Of a stretch of DNA of 64,000 bases, positions 1 to 41,500 are shown one piece after another. The DNA is taken from assembly GCA_021613375.1 (NCBI GenBank), contig CM038722.1:20958107-21022106 (forward strand). Direction: 5' to 3'. Source of the stretch: Megaleporinus macrocephalus. Lineage: Eukaryota; Chordata; Actinopteri; Characiformes; Anostomidae. The position numbers and the translations under genes were made by a program. Under the pieces are notes generated by a model. The model did no database searches. It was given only the letters and a program-made list of their open reading frames with translations, and was not told where the DNA came from. The first letter of the stretch is position 1. Every line of letters begins with the position of its first letter.

Positions 1-711
1 TCTAATTTACCTCCTGACTTGTGGACCCAGAGTTTCTCAATTTTTGATTACCAAGTGCTGGTTAACATGGAGAACGGATTCCTGACTGACTTACAGCAAT
101 TATCATGCAGTTAAGTGGATGTGCACTCTGTGTTTGAATCCATATTGATAACCATTTTAAGTGAGGTAGCTCCTAGAGCAGTGGTCTCCCACCATACTTT
201 ATACGACAGAGCCAGGTTCCAACCACAATTTGATACCTTATCCCTGATTGGCTAAACCAGATGTATTAAATTTAAAAAAAAGGGGCCAAGCAGCTTATTT
301 GACACAAGCTGGAACTAAACTACAGGAAAGTAGCTTTTCAGGATTGGGGTTGGACACCACTTGCATTAAACACGTTTAAATGAATGGTACCTGTCACCAC
401 CACTGTGAAGAACTTTCTCTAGAACAGAGCATCTCACATCAAACCACTCTGAAATATATTGCCTACAACTTAAACATCAAGTTATGCAGACTTGTTTTGT
501 TAGAAATACTGTTTATAACTGTCTAGTATCATGTTGTCAAGGAAGTGTAGTTCTGAAGTACTTGTACTTACTTCCAACCAATGAAGGAGAGCTCACTGCA
601 GCTGATATTTAACCTATAAATACAGTTTCTTAAATTGATTAACCTTTCCCTAATGGACTATAGACAGCCATGGTATGTTAGACATCTATGTTTACTAAAA
701 TTGTCATGTGT
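1..711. other. tmprss3 3' flank; no gene seen
   Basis: Beyond the end of tmprss3. About 175-365 resembles a common fish dispersed repeat (edges read GTGGTCTCCCACC and GGGGTTGGACACCACTT). A short TA-rich tract lies at 773-795. No coding exon was recognised. Confidence 0.4.
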
Positions 712-713
712 CC

Positions 714-719
714 TTTATT
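714..719 (-). terminator. tmprss3 polyadenylation signal
   Basis: TTTATT on the plus strand reads AATAAA on the transcript strand, about 295 bases after the proposed tmprss3 stop codon. Cleavage would fall near 685-705. Confidence 0.55.
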
Positions 720-1011
720 GTTGAAGTGCCACATCGAAGGTGTGTAAATCAATACATATGAAACAGACATAAATATATATATATACTGTATATATGCAAA
801 TAAATAAATAGATGAAAGTACACTATTAGTTTCTCAAACGTAATTCAGTAGCTTAAAGATCATGCTGTGCTTTAGGTGACTCAGTTGACAGTCATTCATA
901 TACAGAAGTGTGATGTGCTGTGTGGTGTTCTGTTAAGCGAGGATTAACAAGTGAATTTCATCCACAGAGTGGCAGGATCCCACCGTTAGTTCAGCCAGCC
1001 ATAAATGATAC

Positions 1012-29907
<28,896 letters not shown>

Positions 29908-30361
29908 CACTTCCCTCTCATCCTTTCATCTCTGCCCCTCAGTCGGAGAAACTGTCCATGGAGAGGCCACTCGATGACACCACAAAAAATCCACAGTGAC
30001 ACCCCTGTGACTCCAGCGAGCTCAGAAAGAAAAGGTGGATGGAAATCTGATGGACAAGCCAGAGAAGCAGCCTGACTGACTGACACAAATCAGACAATCA
30101 ACCACTCAAAGACTGGCTGATTCAAACAGTCTTCAATCAACAGATCGAGCTACGCTAAGGCTGATTAATTTGATGTAGATCTATCTAGTCTGCGTTTCCA
30201 AGACTGCTGGGAGACACAAAAACGGTTATAAACACCTGAACTAAAGGTTTACTAATTTATATTCTATTTAAGTTTTAAAGTTACATTTAAAGTAAGGATT
30301 AAATAGCCAATTGTCTGTTATCTTTCTAAACGACTCAGTGACTCAACTTATTCTCTCTTTC

Positions 30362-30411
<50 letters not shown>

Positions 30412-30879
30412 GTCTCTCTCTGACACAATAAGACACCTGATCAGGTGAGTATTCTGTCATGCCGGCTACAGCTGTGGATCAGATCTCCTGCAGTTTGTCT
30501 CCTTCAGTACTAACGTTACAGCAGAGCCATCACAGAGGGAGGGGGGACACCAGCCTACTGCCAGGGAAAGAGGTCAAGCATGAAAAGGTCAGCACATGCA
30601 GTCACAGGTTACAGCTTACAGCATGTTGATCTATTTTCTTGATACTTTTGTAATTTTGTAATTTTGTAATTTTTTGTAAAAGTTACTGGAAAACAAATTT
30701 GTGTTGATGTAGAACATTTTATCCATGTGGAAATAAAATACACATTTAAATCAAGTTCTTTCCATACATCACCTTTCCAAATGTATTCTTCAGCCTTATT
30801 TTATTTGTAATAGACTATGATGACCACTGAAAGTTGAGATCTAATCTCGTTAATAGTAATATAAAGTTATGCCCATATA
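29908..30879. other. tmprss3 upstream region with (CT)n tract
   Basis: Would hold the tmprss3 5' UTR and promoter. A (CT)n tract lies at 30364-30421, near ACACCTGATCAGGTGAG at 30432-30448. No clear TATA box or non-coding exon is resolvable. Confidence 0.4.
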
Positions 30880-31384
30880 CACTACCGCTCAGAAGTTTGG
30901 GATCACAGTGAAATGTTCTTGTTTTTAATGGAGTATCTTCTTCCTTAACACAACAATGAACTGACGGGTCTCTAAAGAAAGTTGTTTCTTTCTGGTCATT
31001 TTGATTCTGTCAGCAAGCCATCAACTGCTGATCTTCAGATACTAAACTAACCTAGAATGTTGTTCCCTTTTATTCTCACTTATTAGTAGAATGTTTTTCA
31101 ATTGAGCAAGAGTGTCCTAACAACCAGTTAGTCCAATAACATACTTAACTTGGATTAGTGGCTGTACCAGGAGATTTAGACAGAGGACTGAGAATTACTG
31201 ATAATAGGACTATATGTAAAATAAGCCTCTATACAAAAATAGACTTTAATACAAACATTTTTATTCTTTAAAAATCATCTGATACACTTAAATTAATTGT
31301 GAAATGGACAGTATTGTTTGTGAATTGCATGAAAATTGCATGAAATGAAATTCTAAAGAGATCCTAAACTGCTGAGCGGTAGTG
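30880..31384. mobile_element. Tc1/mariner-like MITE, copy 1
   Basis: Starts CACTACCGCTCAGAAGTTTG after TA and ends GAGCGGTAGTG, its inverted match. The body (GGGATCACAGTGAAATGTTC and ACTGACGGGTCTCTAAAG) is the same family as 47537-48050. The TA after the right end has mutated to CA. Confidence 0.75.
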
Positions 31385-31559
31385 CATATATTTGGATGTT
31401 GTAAAACATATTGTTTTTTTAGCCAACAGGAGTTATTAGTTGGAGCTGAATGATGATATGAGTTCAAAACATAGACCTTCAGCTTTAATTTGAGTGTATT
31501 TACATTTAAATGACGTAAACTGTGTAGAAGTTACAACACGTCTACAATGTAGGGGCTCA

Positions 31560-31975
31560 AAATCCACTGGGCAGATGAATGCTCAGCTGTTCTATGGCCA
31601 GGCGTGATTTCGTAGATTTCATTTGAATTGTGGCCTTTGCATTTAGAATCAGTGAGAGAGAGAGAGAGAGAGAGAGCAACAACATTAGATGTGTCCAACC
31701 CACATTACATGTTGTATTTTTAAGTACAGCTCAAAAACAAGAAGGCCCAGAACACGATAGAAAAATAGCAGTGGATGACAGAATAAGCCCTTCGCAGTCA
31801 GTCGAATCAAAAACACCTCGCAGGGGGTCTGCCTATCTGTGTCTAAGTCAGCAACCAAGAGGAGACCTCACCAGAGCAAGTACAGAAGATAAACACATAT
31901 CTAAAAAGACTGTACAGCTCTGGGACAACATCTTATGGACAAATGAATCAACGATCATCAGTATGAAGGGGAGAG
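31560..31975 (+). pseudogene. Possible Tc1-like transposase relic
   Basis: Within a 200-codon frame, KKTVQLWDNILWTNEST resembles the NVLWSDESK region of Tc1-like transposases, and HDRKIAVDDRISPSQSVE may be its N-terminal side. A (GA)n tract sits at 31653-31676. The match is weak and partial; I do not regard this frame as a gene. Confidence 0.35.
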
Positions 31976-32234
31976 AAAAGCATGGAGAAGGAAAGGAACT
32001 GCTGGAGGTAGGGTTAATGTTTGAGCAGATAAATGATATCAGTGAAAATTATTTTTTAATGATAATATTGATGATAATAATAATAATAATTGTACACAAA
32101 TCTATCATATTCTATGTATTCCATATTCCTTTATTTTTTTACTTAAAATTAGGAAAAGATACAAATGTGCAAAGTTTCTCGAGGAAAGGGAATATAGGAC
32201 ATCTTAAAAACTCATTTGCAGTTGAACAGTAACT

Positions 32235-35220
32235 GTAAATACAGGACCTCCTCAATGAGAGCTTTGGAAATGTTTAATCTAGCACACTGACACACACAAA
32301 ATTACAGTGTATTATTTATTCTTCATTTAATCTTAGTGAGTTTTCAATGAAAAACCAAACAAATTTAGCCCAGTACTGTATGTGTCCCATATTAGCAAAC
32401 AGCACATTGCCCTACATGACCTCAATCCAGCCTAGAGAATCTATATGAGGGATGATGACGTGTGCAAGTATTGTGTTACACATGCAGTGTGTCATTACAT
32501 GGAAGATAATTAGCGAGGTTACTGGAGAACCTGCACTCTCTGGAGCTGATTCTTACTCTCAGAACCAGAGCACTGTAACTATGGCTTTGCGAGCCATCAT
32601 CTAGCCCGTCAACAGTGGTCAGTGTTTGACTACAGAGCTCCACTTGGCTGGAGATTTTTGTGTAATGGAGCACTTTCTTTTTTTAAAAACACTCAGATCA
32701 CTGCTGCTGAGAACGGTCCATTACCTGAAACATGTCTGCAGTGATGGTCGACTGGGCACTGTTTGGAGCCCCTTTCACTGCAAGTAATACATCTGTAAAG
32801 TATCAACAAACACAATATTAAAATCAATTAATAAATGAAAATACGAAGTGAGGTTGGTTTCTTGGCACTGGCCCCTCTGGCCTGGTCTATAATCCATCCC
32901 TGAACAATGGTGGAGTGGTCAGAAACAGACCGGTAATGTATCAGGTAGAAGGGGGATTGCAACAAATGGGCTACAGTTAAACCATAGACCTATACTATAG
33001 ATAGACCTTGTCAAGTGACCAGATGGTGGAGGACAATGGGGACAATGTGTGTATACAGTGTTCTGTGAAAGTATCTAATCTTTTGGAAGGTTATAAACAT
33101 TCTTGGATTAAAAATTATATATCTTTTTTCAGTGGATGCTTTGTCAACTCATTTGCTGTAATTTCCAAAGGCTGCAAATACTAATATTTCTATTAAAACA
33201 ACTATTTTTATTACAACCCATTTAAAACTTTAATAATTCTCAAATACATCAAACTATTTGGCAAAAATGCAGGTCACTGGTGCAACTCCAGAACTCCAGA
33301 TAAATGGTGTGTTAACAGCGGTTTCATAAGATGTATGTTTTTTGCACAATGCTTGTAAAAGATGCCATTGAGTAGAAAAAAGTGTATTTACATCACCATT
33401 GTTGTATAAGGAGAGTTCAGTACTTGGAACTGACATACTATGAACCTCAAACACTGTTGTTCCTTCTCCAAACTACAAATCTTGAGTTTGTGAAAGAGGG
33501 CAGGAACATGAGGCATTTCTAAAATCCTAGACTGTTACGTAACAGTCTCAAGTCCCAAAATTACTCACCCCCAAAGGTACATATACCAGCTCAAGTTCCA
33601 GCTCAGTGGAAACAACAGAAACAGGACAACAGCAATGGCTATTTCCAGTCATGTATCAGCAGATCTTCATCTTTAAATGAGGCTGAAGTTGGTTTCCTGT
33701 TCAACAGCTCCTGACTTAATGTTCTGTTCTATCTTGAATTCCACAGCGCCGTTACTGGAACACAGTACTCAAAATAGAGTAAGTTTTTACAAGTTTTGGA
33801 GAATATTATTATTAGAAGAAACACAACCAATGCATGTTTATTATCTGTATTCAGACTGGCACACAGTATAGAAACCAGGAAACCACTTGTTTCTAAACAA
33901 GTTTAAAAGCCATAGCAGACTGATAAATCATAGCTGAGCTCTGTTTTGTGAGGTGATTGAAATGACCACCCTCCCTGGAAATGGACATGTTCTTTAGTGA
34001 TGAGCTCATCATCAGTGTTGTACTAAACTTGGCAATCTCAATGTTACAGATCATTAAGATAAAACCTCATAGGTAAGTTGCTGGGACATGGCAAACTGTT
34101 TACAGAGAATATTTATTCAATTATTTGTCATTTGTAATTTCCTGCTGTGGAGAGTTTAGCTAAAGTGAGAGAGTAAGTATTTGACAATACCTACAGTTGC
34201 ATGTAAACATTTAAATAACTTACATTCTTTGTTGATTTTCTGAAAGTAGGAGTTAGCTAATCCTCTAAAGCAGGGGTAGTTAATTAAAATGCAGTAAGGT
34301 CCAGTTAGAGTTACCTCAGGCCAAGGTCCCGACCCTCATAAATAAATGTTTTTTACTCACTTCAAATAAAAATTAAGAGCTACATTAAAAAAACAGAATG
34401 ATTTGGGAAAAAAGTGCATCTTAAAGTGCTTATTTATAGAAAAACTAAATTAAATGTGCGTCTTCTTGTTAACTCAGTTTCACATCTTGACCTGTTGGTT
34501 TGGAGCTGCCTGTTAGTACACAATTTCTGTTTATTTGCTGTTTATTGGTTTAACATATTGGGAAAGATATCTTAAAAATAAAATGTGCCATAGCTTTAAC
34601 ACAGGCCACATTTTAAGTTTTATTTCTTTGGGAAATTTGAGCAATTGTGCATTAAAATGTGCAAAATGTCTGTAGAGATTGTGTTCATTCACTTTTATTT
34701 AGAAAATCAACACAGTGTGATTTGATCAGGGGTGCCAAAACTTTTGCATACATTTGTATATCAGTGATCAACATTTAAACATACAGTTTGCCCATACATT
34801 TTGTGTTTCATTACAAATTTCGTTATGAATGCACAAAAGAAAAGGTTGAAAATAGCCTCAGAATATGTCTAGATACTTGGACTTACATTAAAAATAAAGC
34901 ATGGTTTTGCTCTGACTGTGGTAATATGTATTGTCATTACATTTAATTATTTGAGAGGATTTTAAATATTGTTCCACAAAAATTTGGGGCACTGTTTTAA
35001 CTGTTTAACTGTTTTGACTGAGGCAGACAATGAGAGCAACAAATATTTTTAATGAAATATTTAACAGAATATGTACATGTAGAATACTGCGAGGAACAGT
35101 GTGAACTAAAAACACATTAAAGCAGAGTCTGCATTATCAATAAGTAGTGTATTTATGTATTTATGTATTGTAATGCTATCATACTATACTGAATACATTT
35201 CAGACAGTCTTCAGCCACCA
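32235..35220. other. Intergenic DNA, no gene seen
   Basis: Mostly AT-rich unique-looking sequence. A dispersed repeat scrap is at 34265-34330 (GCAGGGGTAGTTAATTAAAA). An arm ending GGGGTGCCAAAACTTTTGCA at 34730-34749 is the reverse of the motif at 8839 and 55560. Confidence 0.4.
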
Positions 35221-35224
35221 GTGC

Positions 35225-35700
35225 TTTTTCTCTGCCCGGCTCTGTAATGACTGCGCTTCACCAGCAGGTGTCACTGAACGCCGCTTCTCTCCACTGAAGG
35301 CTGTCGTGTCCTCCTCCGCCTCTCGGCTGTGTTCCGAAGTGTCACCGGTGAAGTGGCTTTGCTCGGCAGTGATGATTCACCGGCCTGTAAATGTGTGTGC
35401 GCGCTCTAATATGACGGAACTGACTTCTGTGTAGCTCTAATCCCCTTCTCTCCGCCTTCCCGCAGTCACGACCACGGAGATAAAGAGAGAGAGATCCATC
35501 ATGACTCAGCTGGCAAATCATCCACCAGCTGCAGTGTTTCAGAGCCCACTGATGGAGCGCGTTCACGAGCACTTTTTAAGAGCGAGCTTCAGGCTCAGTT
35601 TCGGAGGCGTGCACAACATTGGTCCCTTCTCCAGCCAGATAGCCACCCATGGTGGTCCAGTAGGGCAGTCGTTTGGGATTCAGCCATAAGCAGTTCATTG
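35225..35700. other. GC-rich intergenic patch with small open frame
   Basis: Between the divergent genes, CpG becomes locally frequent (GCGCGCTC, CACCGGCC, TCCGCC). A 62-codon plus-strand frame at 35501-35689 starts MTQLANHPPAAVF; I recognise no family and see no splice partner. Could be an orphan promoter, a first exon or an old repeat. Confidence 0.3.
35261..35273 (+). promoter_or_regulatory. CTCF-like motif between the divergent genes
   Basis: CCAGCAGGTGTCA matches the core CCASYAGRKGGCR except for T in place of the second G of the GG. Suggestive only. Confidence 0.3.
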
Positions 35701-35904
35701 CTGTTCCATGCTTACCATAGGGGGCACTGCTTGGATGTGGGATTAATCATAGCCTAAGTTTATTTATCTGTAGAGCCTTAATTTTTAGTCTTTAATTAGC
35801 ATAATAGTTCAATCAAACCATCAAGTTATAGCAAATGGCTTTACATTAGAACCTACATTCCAGTAGCAGTGGGCCACCTTAACGTTTAAGCTGCTTAGAT
35901 CATA

Positions 35905-36335
35905 AACTCCAAAGGGTTCTTTAGTACATATAGAACCATGAACCTTCTGTTACTAGTAATTACCATACTGTTCTCTAAGTTTACTGAAAATATGTTGGAT
36001 GTGGTTGTATAGAGCACCAAACGGGATTTTCTATTAATGCACACCTAAAATATGGCTCATCAATGAACAAAGCAAGTTGTTCTTTATAAACCAATGAACG
36101 CTCAAATAACCTGTTACATGATGAAAGGGTCCTTGCGTTGTGAGAATGTTCTTCGAAAGGATGGGAAAATGTGCTGTACATAGTTCTGTATAGCACCACA
36201 CAAGGTTCTTTTATTGTTACTAGCTTGCCATCGTAAGAACAGCAGAACCATTTTCAAAGTACAACACACACACTGCATCAATCTGAAGAACTATTTCAGA
36301 GCCATTTAAGCATGTAAATAACTCTTTGGTGTCAT
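35905..36335. mobile_element. MITE of the GGTTCTATATAGAACC type, copy 2
   Basis: AAAGGGTTCTTTAGTACATA, TAGAACCATGAACC, GTATAGCACCA and AACCATTTTCAAAG repeat the phrasing of 3130-3690. Ends approximate. Confidence 0.45.
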
Positions 36336-37959
36336 ACCTATGCACCTGGGCTGACTAATCAGCTCATTAACAAACTCTTACAGAGTATTAAGATGGCATA
36401 TTGAAGGCCTCCAGGGCCAGAGTTGAGAAACACTGTACTAGATGATAGGACAACTGGGATTGGGAACCAATATCTTGGACCAACTGTTCTGTATCCTAGT
36501 CCTTGAATGCTGCTTACCCTGCAAATTTTCAGAGCAGGAGTTTCCAATCTTATAGGCAGTGGGTTGGTTGAGTGTTTTGATTCCAACAAAGCAGATGCCC
36601 ACTTGATCAGCTGTTCAAGACCAGCACACTTTGCTGTAAGGTTGAGATGCCCCTGAAGGCTTTTATCAGGAGTGTTATATCTACATCTAAATTCTGCAAG
36701 GTGGAAGATCTTTGAGACCAGGATGGAACATCTCTAACAGAGAATAACTGATTGAACATATTCTTGAGTCGAGTGAAAATGTGCAGGCTTGCTGGTCATT
36801 CATGGATGGGATACCAGATTTTTTAGTTTCCCCTTCTCCCAACACACGTGGCGCATCTATGAATGAATGGCCAACCCATTCCTGTGCCGATCTGGGTGTA
36901 TAAGAGCAAGGAAAGCAATATAAGAAAGAGGGCAGTGGCACACCCTACTCCCTATGTAGTGCACTGCGTATATCGTAAAATCATGGCTTCCACATCCAAA
37001 TAGCACATTAAATGTCTATAAGATACATCTTGGGATTCAACTCTCATTGGGATTCATCTCCAATCCCGGTGCCCCACTTACCTTCACAGTTTCAGGTACT
37101 CTGTGCTTCATTACACCTGATTCAGTTCATAAAGATCTTGATAATTAGCTGTTTAGGTGTACTAGGAGTCAGGAGTCAGACAATAGTTTAACTGTGGTCT
37201 CCAAGACTAAAGATAGAAACCACTGGCCTTTGGTCTGGGGTCTATTTCTCATGGCAGTTTAATCAGATTTTTTTAGGCGGGGTCTTTATAGGAGACTTGA
37301 GCAGTAGTCATCTGGTACTATGATAACTCTTTCAGAGGTTAATGAACAGTATTAATTTTTTTGGCTGGATGGCGTTGTGATCTCTCTGCATTAGTCTCAG
37401 TATCATACATATCAGCACCGAGTTAATTTGTATTAAGTTGAATTTAAGGATAAAATAATAATAAATAATACAATACTACACAACCCACGATGCCTGTAAC
37501 GTTATGTGCACGTTTTGAGGACAGAGGAGAGCTATGACACATGTTGCTGGCACTGACTACGTCAAACACCACCCATTAATTTCTTTGCGTCAGCGCTCAC
37601 ACTGAAACCATAGAGCCGTTTCACAGCGCGACGTACAGCAGCCAGGACCCAACTTCCGCACTACATGTTGCGCCCATCTCGATTCTTTAGCGCTGGAGCT
37701 TGCGGCTGTGCAAACGCGCTTAGAAGTACCACACATTCAGCTCTGCTTCAGTCCAGAATATCTGTTTAAATATCTGTTTAATAGATGATTTGTCAGTACA
37801 TCGCGTCATCAGGAGTCCCACAAATACTGAGATCTATAAAAGTTCAATCGAACCTATATTGACATACTCAATTTTATTAACTCTAAGAAACATTCACAGG
37901 CTGTACACCAAAAATAATCAGTTTTAGGAGATGAAAAAGAAGGAAAAAAACACATGTGA
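36336..37959. other. Intergenic DNA upstream of pdxk; no gene seen
   Basis: 36340-36600 holds scraps of common fish repeats (GGCCTCCAGGGCCAGAGTTG and CCCTGCAAATTTTCAGAGC). The rest shows no coding or repeat signal I can name; CpG content rises from about 37560. Confidence 0.4.
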
Positions 37960-38243
37960 AAGCGAACGGTCCGTCACTGTCATCGTGATGCTCGTGATGT
38001 CAGCGGGTTTAGGCGCCCGCCGAGAATGCCTGAGCAGTTGTTGCGGTCCAGGCTCTCCGCCTCGCCAATGACCGTCTCTCCATGTTGCACGTCCTTCAGT
38101 TCGGCGCGTGGCTCCTCAAACTGCCATCACGGATTCCGGTGTGGACGCAGCAGAGGGAACCGGCCGACTGCCCTCGAGCCGCGGGATCGCGCTGTTCTTC
38201 ACGCGCCGCCTGCGCGGACGGCACCGACAACTTCGTGCGCGAG
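37960..38243 (+). promoter_or_regulatory. GC-rich pdxk promoter-like region with CCAAT box
   Basis: This stretch is rich in G, C and CpG in an otherwise AT-rich window and ends at the pdxk start. A CCAAT sits at 38065-38069, 175 bases before the ATG. No TATA box is evident, which fits a housekeeping CpG-type promoter. The exact start of transcription cannot be read from the sequence. Confidence 0.6.
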
Positions 38244-38330
38244 ATGGAGATGGAGTGCCGAGTGCTGTCCATCCAGAGTCACGTAGTGAGGGGCTACGTG
38301 GGCAACAAATCCGCCTCGTTCCCCCTGCAG
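38244..38330 (+). CDS. pdxk: pdxk coding exon 1
   Basis: Encodes 29 residues, starting [14 protein letters not shown] and ending SASFPLQ, with donor GTAAAGCG in phase 0. The start is chosen because it gives the same length as human PDXK (MEEEC...); a second Met two codons on at 38250 is possible. The reading frame stays open upstream to an ATG at 38082. Confidence 0.93.
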
Positions 38331-38447
38331 GTAAAGCGTTCGGGGTTGCGATCGCATGTGCACGCGCTGTCAATATCGTTTGTGTTTTAAGGACGCGCGC
38401 GCGGACAGACAGAAAGACAGAAAGACAGGCAGACACGCTCGCCCGCT

Positions 38448-38537
<90 letters not shown>

Positions 38538-41500
38538 AGATGCCAGGAGCGATGGACGCCGGCCGGTACCGGGCACGGTGTTTGCAGGTGAAAGTAGTTA
38601 AAGGTCACTCCGTGAAAATATCTCGCGTGCCTCGTTTTCGTGCTTCGAATTGGTGTCTCTGCCCAACTTCCAGCTCTGTTCCAGGTTGTTTCTCGAGACA
38701 AAGTTTCCCCTTAAAACGGCCTAATTTGGTGGTCTCATGTGTCTGATACCATTTTTCTTTATTGATATCATGTTATGTGCGTTTTTACAGCGGTTCTGTC
38801 AGATCAGCAGTCTGTGCATGCAGAACCCTTTCAGTACATATGATGAAGAACAGCAGCGCGTGACAGCCTCGAGCCATTTACTGTCAGAATTCCTGAATTC
38901 CGCTTTGGAAGTGGGCTGGAACAGGGAAGCACGAGTTGTCTGTGGAAAACTCTCTTGTTCTGGGGGCTTTGAGGTCATTCTCGGAGGATTTGGTCCTCTC
39001 CTCACAGTTTTTTCCTGTGGGAATATGAAAGCCGCTCGTTTAAACGGGCATCACTGACTGATTTATGGATTCGACATCTCGAGGTTTGATCTCTGGGACA
39101 TTGGAGCAAAACAGCCTGCCGTTGTCAGTGGTTGGTGTTTGTAACCTCTTGGTTGTGAACGTAGGCTCTGATCTTCACCAGGAGCCCAACTCGCTCCTTT
39201 AGATGGTCCAGTGACGTCACAGCCGGGAAGACACCAGTTTCCAGCATGTCTTGGGAAAAAATTTAATTTACATTTATAAGCTGTCATTTCTGTTGGACAG
39301 GAGAAGTAAACTGCTATTTGTTTATTTCACTGTATAGTCACAGTATTATTTATTTGGCGGGAGGCTTGTAATTATCTGAAGTAGGGTTTGGAAATATGAC
39401 CATATATATATATATATATATCATTATCATTATCATGGCTTATTATGTCACCATACAATAGGTTTTTTTGAAAAAATCATTGATATCATCAGTATTTGTA
39501 AACCGCTGACCCACTGCATAACAAGTAGCAGAAAACTGGCCCCTTTTAACTGGATTTAGCGCAAAACAGCAAATACAATTACTGAATAAAAATCTTTGTG
39601 CTTACAGTTTTTGATAGTGTTGTTTAAAATGTTTTTAAAATGCTTTTCTCATATCATGACATTCTGAATATTTTAGTATCGTAATATATCATATCATGTC
39701 ATATCGCCTATCTCTGGTTGAGTTATTGATACCTTTGATACATGATTAGTAGGCAGGGTAGTAATACATCATGTTCATAAGTATTCCCTAAAGAAAGCAG
39801 ACTCTGTCCAGAGATAGCTTTATGCATATTTTGGAAGATTATGTTTAATACAATCAAAGGTTGTAATGAATCATATGTAAAAGTTTAGTTGAAAACATTC
39901 CAAAGTTGACTAAAATTATCATATGATTGTTATGTGAAGAAACAGTTTTGATATGCATCAAAGGCATCCATGTATCATGTTTCAGAGATACCAGCTGGGT
40001 GGCCCTGGCCTGTCTGGTCTCATAATACCACTTTGGTTCTCAAGACGTGATAGTGAGTCAGTGTGGCAATAATCAGTCTAAAATGAGAGGATTAAAAAGC
40101 ACCACTGCTACTCTGACGGTGTGTTCTAACTTCTTGTCAAGCATGTTGGAGGTTCTGCCCCTGTTAGAACATTTAAAGCCATGTAGCCAATAAAAGGAAG
40201 AGTAAATGCAACGATGGCTAAAGCTTAGGGCAAGCGACCATTATCACCACCACCGTCTGCTGTCGAAACATTAGCATTGCTTTACAATGCTGGAGACACA
40301 TTGGCATTGCTTTACAATGCTGGAGACACATTGGCATTGCTTTACAATGCTGGAGAAACATTGGCATTGCTTTACAATGCTCGGAACACATTGGCATTGC
40401 TTTACAATGCTGGGGACACATTGGCATTGCTTTACAATGCTGGAAAAATATTGGCATTGCTTTACAATGCTGGAGACACATTGGCATTGCTTTACAATGC
40501 TGGAGAAACATTGGCATTGCTTTACAATGCTGGAGAAACATTGGCATTGCTTTACAATGCTGGCGACACGTTGGCATTGCTTTACAATGCTGGAGACACA
40601 TTGGCATTGCACATTGGTGTTGCTTTACAATGCTGGAGACACATTGGCATTGCACATTGGCGTTGCTTTACAATGCTGGAGACACATTGGCATTACTTTA
40701 CAATGCTGGAGACACATTGGCATTGCACATTGGCGTTGCTTTACAATGCTGGAGACACATTGGCGTTGCTTTACAATGCTGGAGACACATTGACATTGCT
40801 TAACAATGCTGGAGACACATTGGCATTGCATTACAATGGAGATGTTATTGATGAGTTAAAATATGAAGTTTGCTGCATTGTTCTTGACTGGTAACAGTTG
40901 AAGAGGGAGGATGATGAACTGTGCATTTTCCGATGATACTCTATGTCGCCCCCTATTGTTTAGAGTATGTATTTGACAGGTTGTGTCATCTTACAAATCA
41001 CTCCTTTAATGCACTATGATACTTTTTCTTCCCTGGAAATGTCAGTTTTTGACTTTGCTTTGTTTTCTTAATCACTTTGTGGGAAATATTACAAAAAGGC
41101 AAGATATTTGGCTGAAAAATGCTTTTTATTTTGGGGCTCGTTCTTTCTTGAACAGTCTTTTTGGATAGAATGTGGCAATGTGCTCTCAGAATGAAGTGAT
41201 CTGACTGAAACAAAAGCCAGGGACATCGTGAAATGTAAATGTATTGCTTGTCGCTTTTTAAAGATAAGATCCCTAATTTAAGGTCTAGTTGCTGAAGCAG
41301 AGATACGTTTACTACGAAGGATCCTATAGGTCATATAAAATATCTTGTTAGTAAAAAGAGACCCATGGCTTCAGAAAAAGACTTGTGACTGTAGTCCAAT
41401 AAGACAGGCCCTGAACACGCCCCCGAACAAGCTTCACCTCTGGCTGAAAGTGATCTGTTTTAAAAAATAAGGATCCAATGTTTGTAGATGGCAAGGTGGT

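Noticed and set aside
31630..32232. 200-codon frame as a gene
   Set aside because: It starts in a (GA)n tract, contains at best a broken transposase scrap, and ends in low-complexity Ile-rich sequence; no introns or conservation visible.
38108..38539. 143-codon frame and others ending in Cys-Val or His-Thr runs
   Set aside because: They run through pdxk exon 1 in the wrong frame and then the GT microsatellite.
40218..40894. Cys/Gln-rich or Ala/Leu-rich frames of 113-205 codons on both strands
   Set aside because: Products of the 30-bp minisatellite, open in several frames at once.
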